A stretch of 64,000 nucleotides of DNA from Corydoras sp. C115 (GCA_019802505.1 JAFMOC010000420.1:542001-606000); one strand, 5' to 3'; shown: positions 21,991 to 33,269, counted from the first letter of the stretch. Program-made: numbers and translations. Notes: a model not told the origin generated them from the letters alone.

Positions 21991-22464
21991 AACGGAGCAC
22001 TCGCGGACACGGCGGATCGCGCCGCGAGTACGAGGCTATACGGCCCCCCCAAAGAAAAATTTTAAAATCACCTACCTGGGCTCAGGACTCCCCAAACAAA
22101 TGGCGCGTCTTTCTGTCACAAAAGTCCACCTGGAATGAAACGCGGCTGCGCAAATACAGTGCAGAGCCGCGGCGCTCTAACGCGCAGAAGGGAGCCAGGC
22201 ACGCAGGTAGTACGAATGGAGAATATTTATTTAAGGTGCTCAAAACACCAAACACACAGGTAAAAAGGACAGTGTAACATAAAACGAAGACGCGCACGGA
22301 AGACATGAAACCCCGGAACTAAATACCTAGACATATCCCACCACGTGCACAAAACCACCCAATGAACCCGCGAAGCTAATTAACTAAAATACCCACACGA
22401 GACAGCTAATCAACTAAACACAGGAACACAAACACAGAACCCAAACACAAACAAACGCCGAGAA

Positions 22465-23040
22465 TCTACATCTGAAGATTGTAGAATTTTTTTTGCCATA
22501 TTTCTCAACATAAATCCAGGTAAATTCAATTCTGAATATTCGAACAAAAGAAAATAAACAGGACAAAACACATTTGGATGGAGAAAAAATAAATAACAAA
22601 CCTAGTACATTTACACTAAAAATTAAAAATTAGAAGCGAGAAAAAATCAATCTAGACATCTATTTGTCTATTTGCATCTGGCCATAGAATTTCATCTACA
22701 TCCCAGACTTCTATTTTATATACTTCTTATACACTATTCCTAACAAGGCATTGTGGGAAAAACCTTCTTGAGTGTTGGATCTATCCTTGAATGGATGCTG
22801 CATTAATGTGATCACATGCCTCTTTCATGGCTTACTGCACATTGGGCTTGTTGTTATCTTGCAGTGTGGTTATGCTAGTAAAGTAAAGAAAAGAGGACCT
22901 ACATGTACTTGTATAAATTTTTAATATTTTGTATGTAGACAATGACCAAAATTTTCACAATATGTTCAACATGACTTATTGAATGGGCACAAACACCTGC
23001 CACATATTGGACAGAGCAGTTTTTAATATTTAAATTATTT
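22465..23040. other. AT-rich spacer, nothing recognised
   Basis: No coding, RNA or repeat signature recognised. From about 23045 the sequence matches the V2 upstream flank. Confidence 0.6.
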
Positions 23041-23277
23041 TTATTTGGTTATACATACTTGTGATTCAACTTGTAATATTGTTAGTTTTATTACACTGGC
23101 CCATACTGGCCCAGAATGGGTTTTGAGTAGACATGACCAAACACAGACTGACCACATTTTGATGTGTACACTTCCAATAGCACAACAATTTTGGGTCTTT
23201 TTGGGATTTAAAATGTCCCCGCATATTACACATACTGTATTAGTGAATTCTGCAAGTTGTTGTATGTTGTAATAACA

Positions 23278-23362
23278 CCACTTCCCTTTTATGACTTCCT
23301 GAAAAAGTACTACCCTAAAACCTTAGCTTTATAATAGAGAATACATAAAAATGTGTTCAGAC
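23278..23362 (+). promoter_or_regulatory. Conserved upstream block of V3
   Basis: Contains CCACTTCCCTTTTATGACTT and CCTGAAAAAGTACTACCCTA at the same spacing to the start codon as in V1 and V2. Confidence 0.5.
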
Positions 23363-23852
23363 ATGGCTCAACTATGCAACTTACTGAATATTAGAAAATG
23401 CATTCTACTAATTCTTTATTCAGCATTGGGTAATTACTCATCATTAATTAATCAATTTTGTTTAAACTGATGAATGTAAATATAAAGTCACATTTGAATG
23501 AATACAAACATTTATAATTTAACTAAATGTTTTGTTTTCTTTATAACAGGTTGTTTTGCAGATTCAATTGAACCAACAGATATGAATTTGGTTAGTAAAG
23601 AAACAGACGCTGTAACTCTAAAATGTACATATGTTTCAAGTAGCACTTATGTCTGGCTTTATTGGTTTAAACAAAATCCAAACACTGAACCACAATATTT
23701 ATTATTTAAAGGTGCAAAGTCTGAATCTAGCAGACAGAATAAAGCTGACTCTCGAATAGATGCAAAAACCACTGATACAACTAGTGAAATTACTATACCT
23801 AGTCTAAAGCTTACAGATTCTGGTCTCTATCACTGTGCTCTAAGAGTAGTAG
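23363..23852 (+). CDS. T-cell receptor alpha/delta-type V segment (V3)
   Basis: Leader exon 23363-23429 (MAQLCNLLNIRKCILLILYS), intron 23430-23549, V exon 23550-23852. The start of the mature chain is GCFADSIEPTDMNLVSKETD. Landmarks are first Cys 23624-23626, core Trp 23663-23665 in YVWLYWFKQ, and second Cys 23834-23836 in DSGLYHCALRVV. All frames and splice sites are intact. It is the closest relative of V2 and also very like V1. The shared flanks on both sides mark a duplicated block of roughly 1 kb. Expected product: TCR variable domain. Confidence 0.88.
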
Positions 23853-23890
23853 CCCAGTAATTTAAAACATTGAAAGGCTGTACAAAAACA
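23853..23890 (+). other. 23-type recombination signal of V3
   Basis: Heptamer CCCAGTA (23853-23859), 22-base spacer, nonamer ACAAAAACA (23882-23890). Confidence 0.75.
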
Positions 23891-23961
23891 CCTGTACATG
23901 AATTTCTTCAAATCCACTACAAGAAAGTAACTAAATATAATATACACAAGCACATGTGCGT

Positions 23962-24015
23962 GCAAACACACACACACACACACAGACACACACATACATA
24001 TACACATACACACAA
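23962..24015. repeat. (CA)n-rich microsatellite
   Basis: Interrupted ACAC/ACAT repeats 3' of V3; the equivalent positions after V1, V2 and V4 also carry CA-rich repeats, so it is part of the duplicated V block. Confidence 0.85.
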
Positions 24016-24224
24016 TTGTATTAACATGCATACACATAATTCTACACACTGAAACATGTAAACACACCACACAAAACAGACTAGAGAATAAACAGAATAA
24101 CTCCGCATAGCTGTGATAGCCCATAGTCTTGTTTAATGAAATCATGTATATATTAAATAGAATTGGGCTGAAAATAGAACCTTGGGAAGCACCACAGGTC
24201 ACATTGTAACACATTGTAAATTTT

Positions 24225-24535
24225 GTTCCTTATTTTTAGGTTAATTAGCTTGTGCATGCGTTCGGCATTTAAGTTAATTAACCTGATTTGTTCATTGGTT
24301 GGTTTTTGTGCACATGGTCAGGTGTTTGTGTATTTAGTTTCTGTGTTCCCTTTCCTCCGTGCACGTCGTTACATTTATGTCAGCTTGTGTTTCTGTTACC
24401 TCTATATTGGGTGTCGCTAACATCTTTAATAAATCCTTTTAACCACTACCTGGAGCAGGGGCTTGCTGACGGTGCGCGGGGACGCCCTAGCGGCGTGACC
24501 AGCTGCTGCCGCTGCTTGTTTCATCATCAGCTGTA
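24225..24535 (+). repeat. LTR-derived fragment of the A/B/C family, inverted
   Basis: The reverse complement resembles the LTR of element B: gttaattaacctg, tgtgcacatggtcaggtgtt, ccgtgcacgtcgtta, and AATAAATCCTTTTAACCACTACCTG recur in order. It precedes the CR1/L2 ORF1. It is the only copy of this LTR type seen in plus orientation. Confidence 0.5.
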
Positions 24536-24608
24536 ACCGCGGGAAATAACCTTACATCTCTACCCACCGAAGCTACGTTTATTTCTTCATTTATATATAA
24601 ACTTTACA

Positions 24609-25480
24609 ATGGCACTTTCCCCTCTGGTTGCGTGCCCTCAGTGCAGTATGTATAGACAGTCTTCCTCTGTCATTACTGATAATTTAGCCTGTGAGAAGTG
24701 TAGCCTAGTCCTTAGTCTGACGGAGAAGTGCTAGAAGAGTGCATTCGGGTTTTAGAACAGGGTCATGTTAATAAAGGTGTGTCAGGGACCAGTTTAGCCA
24801 GCCCGAATGCCACAGGATCAGGTCCTAAATCTCCGGCTTTAGAGCCCTCGCAGGAGGGTGAGTGGGTGACGACCAGGCGACGTACACGTAGAACTGAGCA
24901 TCACTCTTCTAGGATCCACGTGTCCAATTGGTTTTCCCCACTCAGTGACTCACCCACTGAGAGACCGGTTGCTAAAAGTGCTCTGGTTATTGGCGACTCC
25001 CAGCTCAGACACATGCGAATCGCTACCCCCTTAGAGACCCCAGCAACCATAGTCCGGTGCATCCCGGGGGCCAGGGCTCCAGACATCAGGGCAAACCTCA
25101 AAGTGCTGGCTAATGCTAAACGCTCATTCTCTACAATAGTTATCCACGTCGGCATTAATGACGTTTGTCTCAAGCAGTCAGAGATTACTAAGGCTAATGT
25201 TAAAGAGGTGTGTGGAACCGCTGCAATGATGTCTGATGAAGTAGTTGTCTCTGGTCCCCTACCAATTAGGCGTGGCGGCGAAGGTTATGGTCGCTGCGTT
25301 GCTGGATGTCCAAGTGGTGCTCAGAAAACAACATTACCTTTGTTGATAATTGGTCTACTTTTGAGGGAAGGCCTGGCCTTTTGAAATGGGACGGCATCCA
25401 TCCTTCCCGGGAGGGTGCTGCGCTCATGTCACATAATATAGCCGATAGGGTTTTTTCTTCAGATAGGAATAAAAATTGAC
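24609..25480 (+). pseudogene. LINE ORF1 with SGNH esterase-like domain
   Basis: Starts MALSPLVACPQCSMYRQSSS with a CxxC pair and a later CEKC, suggesting a small zinc-binding motif, then stops at ~24730. It resumes at 24728 and contains SALVIGDSQLRHMRIATPLE (the GDS block of SGNH hydrolases), a GARAPDI segment and IVIHVGINDV (the GxND block). The C-terminal catalytic block is shifted in frame near 25390 (KWDGIHPSREGAALMS-like, with the Asp-x-x-His). Such ORF1 esterase domains are known in CR1/L2 elements including zebrafish ZfL2. Broken by at least two frame changes. Confidence 0.75.
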
Positions 25481-25600
25481 AATTCAGAGCCAAGGCCAGG
25501 CAGCAGACAGAATGGCCTAACCAACAGTCTGCGAACTGCCAGGAGTCATCACCCACAATAACTAGGTTCCATACCATTAAGACAGTTATCAAGTATCGCA

Positions 25601-28516
25601 GTGAGCAAAAAACAAAGAGTCCAAAAAGTGTGCAGAAAAAATCTCATTAATATCAATACAACCTCAAGTAATGTAAGAAACACTTTTAAGTTAAAACTTG
25701 GGTTATTAAACATTAGGTCACGTTCATCAAAATCAGCTCTAGTTCAAGAAATAATAACTGATAACTTCCTAAACGTCTTTTGTCTCACAGAGACCTGGAT
25801 TAGGGCCAATGAATACCTAGCATTAAATGATGCCTCTCCACCTGGTTATACTTATGCTCATAAACCACGTCTTAGTGGACGAGGAGGTGGAGTGGCTACG
25901 ATCTATAAAGAAAACATAAATGTAACACATAATAATAAGTATGAGTCAAAATCCTTCGAAGCTCTTGTACTCAACATAAGCAGCTCATCTGCATTGAAGA
26001 ATAAATACAATCTAATGCAACTTATTACCATATACCGCCCTCCCGGCCCATATACAGAGTTTATTAAAAAATTTGGTGAATTTCACTCTAACATAGTAAT
26101 CTCATCAGACAAGGCCTTAATAGTCGATGACTTCAATGTTCACTTTGAAAACCCACTAGACTCATTTAAATTAGCCTTTGACTCCATCCTAGATTTCATG
26201 GGCATTACTCAAAGTGTAGTTGGTAAAACACATCGCTGTAAACATACATTAGACTTAGTTTTATCACATGGTATTAACATTAATAATTTAACTATTGTAC
26301 CACTAAGTGAGGTCATTTCCAATTACTATTTGATAACCTACAATGTGGAAATTGATATTGATCCAGTCATTAAACCGCAATATGATATGAAGCGTACAAT
26401 CATTCCCTCTATTGCTGTGTCATTCCTACAACATTTACCCGAATTAAACAATAAACCAGCATCAAGACCCGATGAACTTGAAAACACAGCGGAATACCTT
26501 AAACACGTGTTTTCTGCAACCTTAGACAGTGTCGCTCCACTTAAACTAAAAAGGATTAAAGATAAAAGACTTGTTCCATGGTTTAATGATCAAACACATG
26601 CCCTAAAACAAACCACTAGAACCATGGTGCGTAAATGGAGACAAACTAAATTAGAGGTATTTAGGGTTGCATGGAAGGACAGTATGCACTCAATGCAGCG
26701 AAGACTAAATATTATTCTGAATTAATAGAGAACAACAAAAACAACCAAAGATTCCTCTTTAGTACCATTGCCAAATTAACTCGAATTGCTACTGAATCAG
26801 ATTCACATATTCACTCACAGTTCAGCAGCAATGATTTCATGAATTTCTTTAGTGACAAAATTGAAAACATAAGACTTCAATCATCTAATGCATCGTGTAG
26901 CGTAACCAATAATCAACCCTCAATGATTTCTGAAAAATCTAGTGGTAGAGAAAATAATATAGTACAAGAGTTAAATACCTTTAACCCCATATCTAAAAAA
27001 GAGCTTGTCTCATTAATTACACAATGAAAGACAATATCCTGTATGTTAGACCCAATACCTACAAACCTGCTTAAAGACCTCCTACCAAATATTACAGAGC
27101 CTTTTATAAACATAAATTCATCACTTAAAATAGGCTATGTCCCCAAAAATCTGAAGTGTGCAGTCATTAAACCATTACTTAAAAAACCTAATTTAGATCC
27201 TCTAATACTGTCCAATCATAGACCAATATCAAACCTTCCTTTTGTCTCTAAAATCCTAGAAAAAATTGTGTTCAACCAGCTGAATCGCCATTTTCTAGCT
27301 AATAACATTCATGAAGTTTTTCAGTCAGGTTATAGGTCTCATCATAGCACTGAGACAGCCTTAATTAAAGTCGTTAATGACTTATTAATGTCCTCATATA
27401 ATAACCAAATCTCTTTTCTTGTATTATTAGATCTTAGTGCAGCCTTTGACACTATAGACCATAACATCTTAGTTGATAGATTAGAAAACACTGTGGGCAT
27501 TACAGGATCTGCACTCCAGTGGTTTAAATCCTACCTGACAGATCGATATCAATTCACCTGTGTTAACAACCTAAGTTAAGTGTTCTGATCTTGCTAAAGT
27601 TAAATATGGTGTCCCTCAAGGGTCAGTTCTGGGTCCACTCCTATTTGCATTATGTATGCTTCCATTGGGATCAATTATTCATAAACATGGAATCAGTTTC
27701 CACTCATATGCAGATGATACACAGTTATATGTTTCAGCTAACCCTAATGATGGTTGTTCAGTCAGTAAGCTCGAGGACTGCATCCAAGATATTAAAATAT
27801 GGATGTCAAAAAACTTCCTACTGCTAAATTCTGATAAAACAGAGTTTCTGATAGTTGGACCCAAGGACAAAATTAACAAAGCTTTTAACACTATGTTAAA
27901 CCTTGATAACTCTTTAATTAGACCCAGTTCCTCTGTAAATAATCTCGGTGTCATTATTAATTCAGATCTCTCCTTTACAAAGCACATTAGCAATATTACT
28001 AGAATTGCATTTTTTTCACCTTTGTAACATTTCGAAGCTACGAAATATCCTCTCCCTCCAAGATGCAGAAAATTAATTCATGCTTTTATTACCTCAAGGT
28101 TAGATTATTGTAATTCACTTCTGACAGGATGTTCTAATAAATCATTACATAAATTACAACTTGTGCAAAATGCAGCAGCTAGAGTTTTAACTAAAACCAG
28201 AAAGTTTGATCATATAAGTCCTGTGTTATCAAACTTGCACTGTCTACCAGTTAAGTTTCGTATCGAGTACAAAATTTTATTGATAACAAATAAAATTCTA
28301 CATGATCTGGCTCCACAGTATCTGAGTGAGCTGATTCAATCATACAAGCCAACACGTGAGCTCCGATCTCAAGGTGCTGGTTTACTCTTAGCTCCTAGAA
28401 TAAATAAAATTACTGCTGGTGGAAGAGCATTCTCCCACAAGGCTCCTCAACTTTGGAATAGCCTTCCAGTTACTGTTCGTGATTCTGAATCACTATTTAT
28501 CTTTAAAAATAAATAA
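25601..28516 (+). pseudogene. LINE ORF2 endonuclease-reverse transcriptase
   Basis: Endonuclease: GLLNIRSRSSKSALVQEI, VFCLTETWIRANEYLALN, GRGGGVATIYKENI, YRPPGPYTEFIKKF, DDFNVHFENPLD and HTLDLVLSHGI (25690-26370). RT: VIKPLLKKPNLDPLIL, NHRPISNLPFVSKILEKIVF, YRSHHSTETALIKV, LLDLSAAFDTIDHNIL, the GSVLGPLLF-type motif and the catalytic SYADDTQLYV near 27700. The C-terminal domain (NAAARVLTKTRKFDHISPVL...) runs to 28516. Breaks: stop near 26725, frame changes at ~27028, ~27580 and ~28025. The order and motifs are those of the CR1/L2 clade. Confidence 0.85.
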
Positions 28517-28786
28517 AAAACACATTTATTTAATCTTGCGTTTAATTAATCCCCTGTAGATAAAGATGTAGATCTCAGGCTTGGCTGTGTTGGGGGGGGG
28601 GGGGTAATCTGTGATCAGTGTATGCTGGCGTTTCACCTCTTCACCGGGGCGCCATCTCAACTTGTAGAGTCTGCAGTATCTTCCTCTTTTAGTTATGCTG
28701 CTTTAGTCAGTGATGCCGGATTCACATGCTGCACTGGAGGAGGAACCCGAGCGGCGAGGAAGAACTCGCGTAGAGGGTAAACCATG

Positions 28787-29480
28787 GAGTCAGGAGACTC
28801 GCACGGAGGAGCACGCAGCGGGGACCGAGCAGCGAGGGAGAGCTCGCTGAACGGGTCCTCCGTAGAGTCAGGAGACTCGCACGGAGGAGAGTGCGGCGGG
28901 ACCCGAGCGGCGAGGAAAAGCTCACTGAACGGGTCTTCCGTGGAGTCAGGAGACTCGCGCGGAGGAGCGCGTGGCGGTGCCCGGTCAGCAAGGAAGAGCT
29001 CGCTGAACGGGTCCTCCGTGGAGTCAGGGGGCTCGCACGGGGGAGCGCGCGGCGGGGCCCAGTCGGTGAGGAAGAGCTCGCCTAACGGGTCCTCCATGGA
29101 GTCAGGAGGCTCGCACGGAGAATCGCACGGCGGCGCCTGAGCGGCAAGGAAAAACTACTGAGAGGGTGAACCCTGGAGCTGGGAGGCTCGCACGGAGGAG
29201 CGTGTGGCGGAACCCGAGCGGCGAGGAAGAGCTTGCTGAATGGGTCCTCCGTGGAGTCAGAATACTCGCACTGAGGAGCGCGCTGCGGGTCCCGAGCGGC
29301 AAGAAAAAAACTTGCTGATAGTGTGAACCCTGGAGCCGGCAAGCTCGCACGGAGGAGCGCGCGGCGGAGCCCGAGTGGCGAGGAAGTGCTCGCTGAACGG
29401 GTCCTCCATGGAGTCAGGAGACTTGCACAGAGGAGCGCGTGGCGGATCATAAGCGGCGAGAAAAAACTCGCTGAGAGGGT
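28787..29480 (-). repeat. 78-bp (26-residue) coding tandem repeat
   Basis: A unit beginning gagtcaggagactcgc starts at 28787, 28865, 28943, 29021 and 29099, exactly 78 bases apart. More diverged units continue to about 29480. The minus strand reads repeats of EDPFSELFLAARVPP then APPCEPPDST. Confidence 0.9.
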
Positions 29481-29838
29481 AAACCCCCGCCCCGCCCGCG
29501 CCCAAGTGCTCACCAACAGAGCCGGCATCTGAACCCGGGGCGAACCAGGCTAAGAACGCCGACTCGAACCGACTCGCTGAGTTGAGACAGACGTCTCCGG
29601 CGGCCACTAGGCCTTCGGCCCACCTCAGCGCAGGGCCCAGGTCGAAAACCCTGCGACAGCCGATAATATACGGCAGTGGCTTTAATGCCACTCCGTCGCA
29701 GGGTGCCGGGAGCTTAATCGAGGCCGAGAGAGGGAGCACAATCTCCCCATACTCCGGGACCCGGACAATGCCCCTCATCGCTCCAACCTCCGGGGAGCGA
29801 GTACTGAAGAGAAAGTTGAACGGCGGGACCAGCGCCAA
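29257..29838 (-). CDS. Element D protein, open part
   Basis: A 193-codon open stretch from MALVPPFNFLFSTRSPEVGA. The N-terminal ~100 residues are non-repetitive (MRGIVRVPEYGEIVLPLS, YIIGCRRVFDLGPALRWAEG). The chain then enters the 26-residue repeats (PLSEFFLAAYDPPRAPL, EDPFSEHFLATRAPPRAPPC). Frame changes then move the repeats into other frames down to 28693. No family recognised; possibly a Gag-like or accessory protein of a non-autonomous element. Whether it is translated is unknown. Confidence 0.35.
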   Translation of the reverse strand: MALVPPFNFLFSTRSPEVGAMRGIVRVPEYGEIVLPLSASIKLPAPCDGVALKPLPYIIGCRRVFDLGPALRWAEGLVAAGDVCLNSASRFESAFLAWFAPGSDAGSVGEHLGAGGAGVYPLSEFFLAAYDPPRAPLCKSPDSMEDPFSEHFLATRAPPRAPPCELAGSRVHTISKFFSCRSGPAARSSVRVF

Positions 29839-30317
29839 GCTAAGAAAGCCGATTGCTGCAGTCGGGGGAAAAACTACTGCCGTGGCTGGCGCCGAGCTAA
29901 ATTAGCCTGGATGCTGCAGCCGGGGACTCGACTAATGGCGGTGCTAACGTCGAGATAAGACAGCCAGTGCTGCAGCCCAAAAAACACTGCTAATGGCGTG
30001 GCCAGTGACGATGCTGCAGCCGAGAAACCGTGGCTAGTGGCGGGGCTAATGCCGATCTAAGGTAGCCGGTGCTGCAGCCGAACAAACACCGCTGATAGCG
30101 GGCCAGCGCCGAAGCTAGCGCAGCTAACAGCCGGAGGATGTGGCTAATAGCGGTTAGCACCGACGCTAACGCTGCTACAGATTACACACAACAAAAAAAA
30201 AAAAAACGGGACGACCCGAAAGCCAGGGAACGCGGTCGCGGAGGTATCTAATAAATAAGCGCGCTTACCCGGAGGAGGAATCCTGGACTTGGCAGGCGTC
30301 TTTGGAGGTCAGTATTT

Positions 30318-30906
30318 TGTCACGATCGGGCCGCGCTGTCCGGAAGATGGCGGCGCAGCGCGGTGCGGTGTAGAAGTATTGAGCCATGCGACCAGGTAAG
30401 CAAACAAAAAAGCACTTTATTGGCTTTGTACAGCGGGAACGCCGCTGAAGGAGCCGAGAGCAACAATACTAAAAACAGAACGATACAGCGGAAATGACGC
30501 TGCGGACACGACGAAACGTGCCGAGAACCTAAATACAAAATAAACACAGCAAGCAGCGGAAAAGCCTCTGAATGCAGGGCGAGCCGAGCCAAATGGCGAA
30601 ATATAGTGATCAATAAAAAACCACACGATACACCCGACGTGACATATGAGCATAAGCACACCAGCGTGTACACTCCGTATACTCAGACTAATGCTGACCT
30701 GCTGACTATTGCGCAGGCGTGCAAGAAATGCAGTCAGCAGGTAGCACGTGATCAAGTAGGACCCAATCCCTGCTCAAGGGAGTGGGCCCTAAGTACGGAA
30801 GCCCGAAACAGCCACAACCCAACACACGGGAGACAGGGGGGAGGGAGACAGGGGGGAGGGAGACAGGGGGGAGGGGCCCAACCCTCCCAACCCTCCCAAC
30901 CTGACA
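30318..30906 (-). repeat. LTR of element D
   Basis: Bounded by TGTCACGATC (30318) and CCTGACA (ends 30906). Flanks are TATTT and TATAT, an imperfect 5-base match. Part of it (taggacccaatccc... gggccct) matches the reverse complement of the small LTR at 38699-38929, so the two are related. A ggggagggagacag unit is repeated three times at 30832-30870. Confidence 0.55.
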
Positions 30907-30934
30907 TATATGGATGCTCTAACTAAATTTATTG

Positions 30935-31221
30935 CCAGTATTCCTTCCCAGGCTGTGTAGAGAGATCCAGTAGAGGACAGAGGTGAAGAACACCAGCCAC
31001 TGCCAAAGATAGAGCCTGGACAGTGGGTTAAAATTAAGGTGCACAAAAGAAAGTGGGATCAAGCAAGGTGGACAGGACCTTGGGAGGTGACGGAAGCCAC
31101 CTCACATGCTGTGCGTGTAAAAGGGAAGAAAGGTAACATCTGGTATCACCTAACTCACTGTGCTCCAGCAGAACCACCTTTTAGAACCTTGGCAGAGATC
31201 GAACGAGATTTGCAGGTATAG
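30935..31221 (+). pseudogene. Retroviral integrase C-terminal fragment
   Basis: Encodes the small SH3-like end of integrase, recognised by the WTGPWEV motif preceded by a Lys-rich segment and followed by alternating basic/hydrophobic strands. The catalytic core is missing. It overlaps the start of the env region in another frame, as is normal in gammaretrovirus-type genomes. Confidence 0.65.
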
Positions 31222-31397
31222 GTTCCAGAGAAGGCAGACGGCGCTCCTGAATAGTGGTGAAACTTTACTAAACCTTTCTATTAATTCATCAGCTGTCGAT
31301 CTCGGAAGCCTTGAGGATGCTTTAGTGCAAAACCAAGTCCATAACAATGGCAATAATTATGTTTACATCAATCATAACCCTTTCAGTGGTTTAAGGA

Positions 31398-33269
31398 ATG
31401 GAGCAAATGGAGTCAAACCAGCACTCTGTTGAAGGTCATGCAAAGAATGGGGTTATCAGGGCCAGAAGTTCAGTAAGAGCGAGCAACTGTTTGGAAGTTA
31501 AGGTAAATTATCATCAGCCTAATGTAGTGATGTTTGATCTATGCACAGTAATCAACTGTAGAACCAATGGGAAATGGTTTAAAAACCATGATGTGTATGG
31601 ATGTTTATGGATTGGGAATATGTACAGCACGCGTAATCTCCCAGAACGAATGTCGGCTTTCTGTCCAGACTGGAGTTTTGTATTTACACATTAATCTCCA
31701 AAATATGCAGCACGTTATACCAGGGAATACCTAATGACAAAAACAATATGGAAATCGGCAGAGCAATTAGATAAACCATTTGTTGAAACTAAATTACGTC
31801 ATAGAAATGACCAAATTGTTTTAACTTTGCCGCAATTGAATAAGTATGGGTATAATGAACAGGTGGGTTTATATTTTACTATAGGGGTTGATATGGAAGG
31901 TAGGGATGCTTTGGGATTAGTATGCATTTCCTCAGGACCAAACTAAAATCAATAATTGTTAATGCAAAACCGATGGTTGCAATAGATAGTCAATCTATAT
32001 CCTGGAGAGATCAATTAGCTATTGAAACAGGATATGATGAACCTAATATGTGATTAGAGAGGATAAAATACACGGTAGACACTATTAAAATTAACAATTG
32101 TTTTGTCTGTGCCGCAGCTAAACCTGATTTTGCTACTTATCCGGTAAAATCTAGTGATTGGACCTGTCTATTAAACATCTTTCAAACCTCTGATCCAGTA
32201 GGCTGTAAAAATCATTCTCAATCCTATCCGGTGACTGATCAGCCAACTCCTTGTAATGTCAAAGCGTATAAAGGTAACTACACGTGCTTTAAGTCCAACA
32301 GTGGAAAAGGTATGGACCGAAAATACTTTCCTGAGGGATGGTGTGAGAAAGGCATTGAGGTAAAAGATAATACAGGTGTCTGTCCTAAAATGATAATGAA
32401 CCAGACTGTGTCGAGAGCTGATTTGGTTTGGTTGTGTGGTGACATGAAGATCAGAAATCAACTGGTCGGTGAGTGGTATGGAGAATGCATACAATAAACA
32501 GCATGCAATAAACAGCATGGTGTTGACGATGCTGCAGACATTCTAGGGAACCATGTAGACCATCACCGATATAGCCGAGAATTGAAGCCGGGTGGATCAT
32601 TCGACAAAACTGTTTGGATTGATGGTATGGGGGTACCAAGGGGGGTGCCGGATGAGTTTAAGGAAAGAAAGCAAATAGCTGCAGGATTTGAAAGTGTTCT
32701 ATTCTGGTGGTCTATGGTTAAGAAGAATGTGGATTGGATAAATTACTTGTATTATAATCAACAGAGATTCGTTAATTTTAGTATTCAAGCAATTGAAGGC
32801 ATTAGGGATCAATTAGACAAAACTTCCCTAATGGCAATTCAAAATAGAATGGCATTAGATATGTTATTTGCAGAAAAAGGGTGTGTGTGTGAAATCATAG
32901 GAACATCTTGCTGTACATTTATTCTGAATAATACTGCACCTGATGGGAGTGTTTCTAGAGCACTAGATGGGTTAAAAGCATTGTCCAAGGAGTGGAAGGA
33001 GAACTCAGGTATTGATAAGGTTTACTAAATGGTTAGACAAATTATTTGGATCGTGGAAAGAGGTAATTGTGAGTTTGTTTGTATCAGTTAGTGTTGGATT
33101 TGCGATCCTAATAGTTTGTGGATGTTGCTGTGTGCCTTGCCTGAGGACATTGATTGAAAAGTTTGTTGTAGGGGTAGTGAACCGAGGAGTGGTGAACAGG
33201 ATGGATTTAAATTTCTTATACATAATGAGAGTCCCAATATGGCTGAAAGACAAACAAAGACTCCTCTGA
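31398..33269 (+). pseudogene. Retroviral envelope remnant
   Basis: A degraded env split over at least five frames (31398-31694, 31734-31946, 32231-32497, 32582-33028, 33012-33269). The surface part is Cys-rich. The transmembrane subunit has a CX6CC motif at 32888-32914 preceded by an amphipathic helical stretch, the layout of gammaretrovirus-type TM proteins. A hydrophobic membrane span at about 33060-33130 is followed by a Cys-rich CGCCCVPC segment and a short tail. Stops and frameshifts in the surface part and a frame change just before the membrane span mean no intact Env can be made as it stands. The closest family is not determined. Confidence 0.65.

Larger units (their letters stand above)
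20078..22464 (-). mobile_element. Tandem-repeat LTR element A
   Basis: A GC-rich insertion flanked by a 194-base direct repeat that appears identical by eye (20078-20271 and 22271-22464). By comparison with element B this repeat is an internal slice of the LTR: the left LTR (to 20296) lacks its first part and the right LTR (from 22114) lacks its last ~25 bases. A purine-rich tract (complement of ctacccccgccc, 20297-20308) beside the left LTR fits a polypurine tract for a minus-strand element. Beside the right LTR, on the minus strand, is a splice-donor-like CCCAGGTAGGTGA. No gag, protease, RT or integrase motif was found between. Confidence 0.65.
24535..28736 (+). mobile_element. CR1/L2 (ZfL2-like) LINE, nearly full length
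   Basis: Contains ORF1 with an esterase-like domain (24609-25384), ORF2 endonuclease and RT (25601-28516), and the start of a 3' UTR shared with the copies at 53590-54410 and 60358-61400 (ggcttggctgtgttggggtg, gagtctgcagtatctgcctc). It ends at about 28736, where element D begins. Several stops and frameshifts in both ORFs; inactive. Confidence 0.85.
28737..30906 (-). mobile_element. Tandem-repeat LTR element D
   Basis: On the minus strand an LTR (30906 down to 30318) is followed by a leader with a splice-donor-like GGGTAAGCG, then a CpG-rich internal region that ends in a 26-residue tandem repeat array. The array is cut at 28736 by the LINE 3' UTR, so the 3' LTR is missing. No pol motif seen. 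The arrangement parallels elements A-C (LTR, leader with donor, unique N-terminal part, in-frame tandem repeats), but the sequences are not obviously homologous, so shared ancestry is only suspected. Confidence 0.5.

Noticed and set aside
29323..29905. Plus-strand ORFs in element D
   Set aside because: Antisense of the 26-residue repeats and unique region; the LTR leader places transcription on the minus strand.
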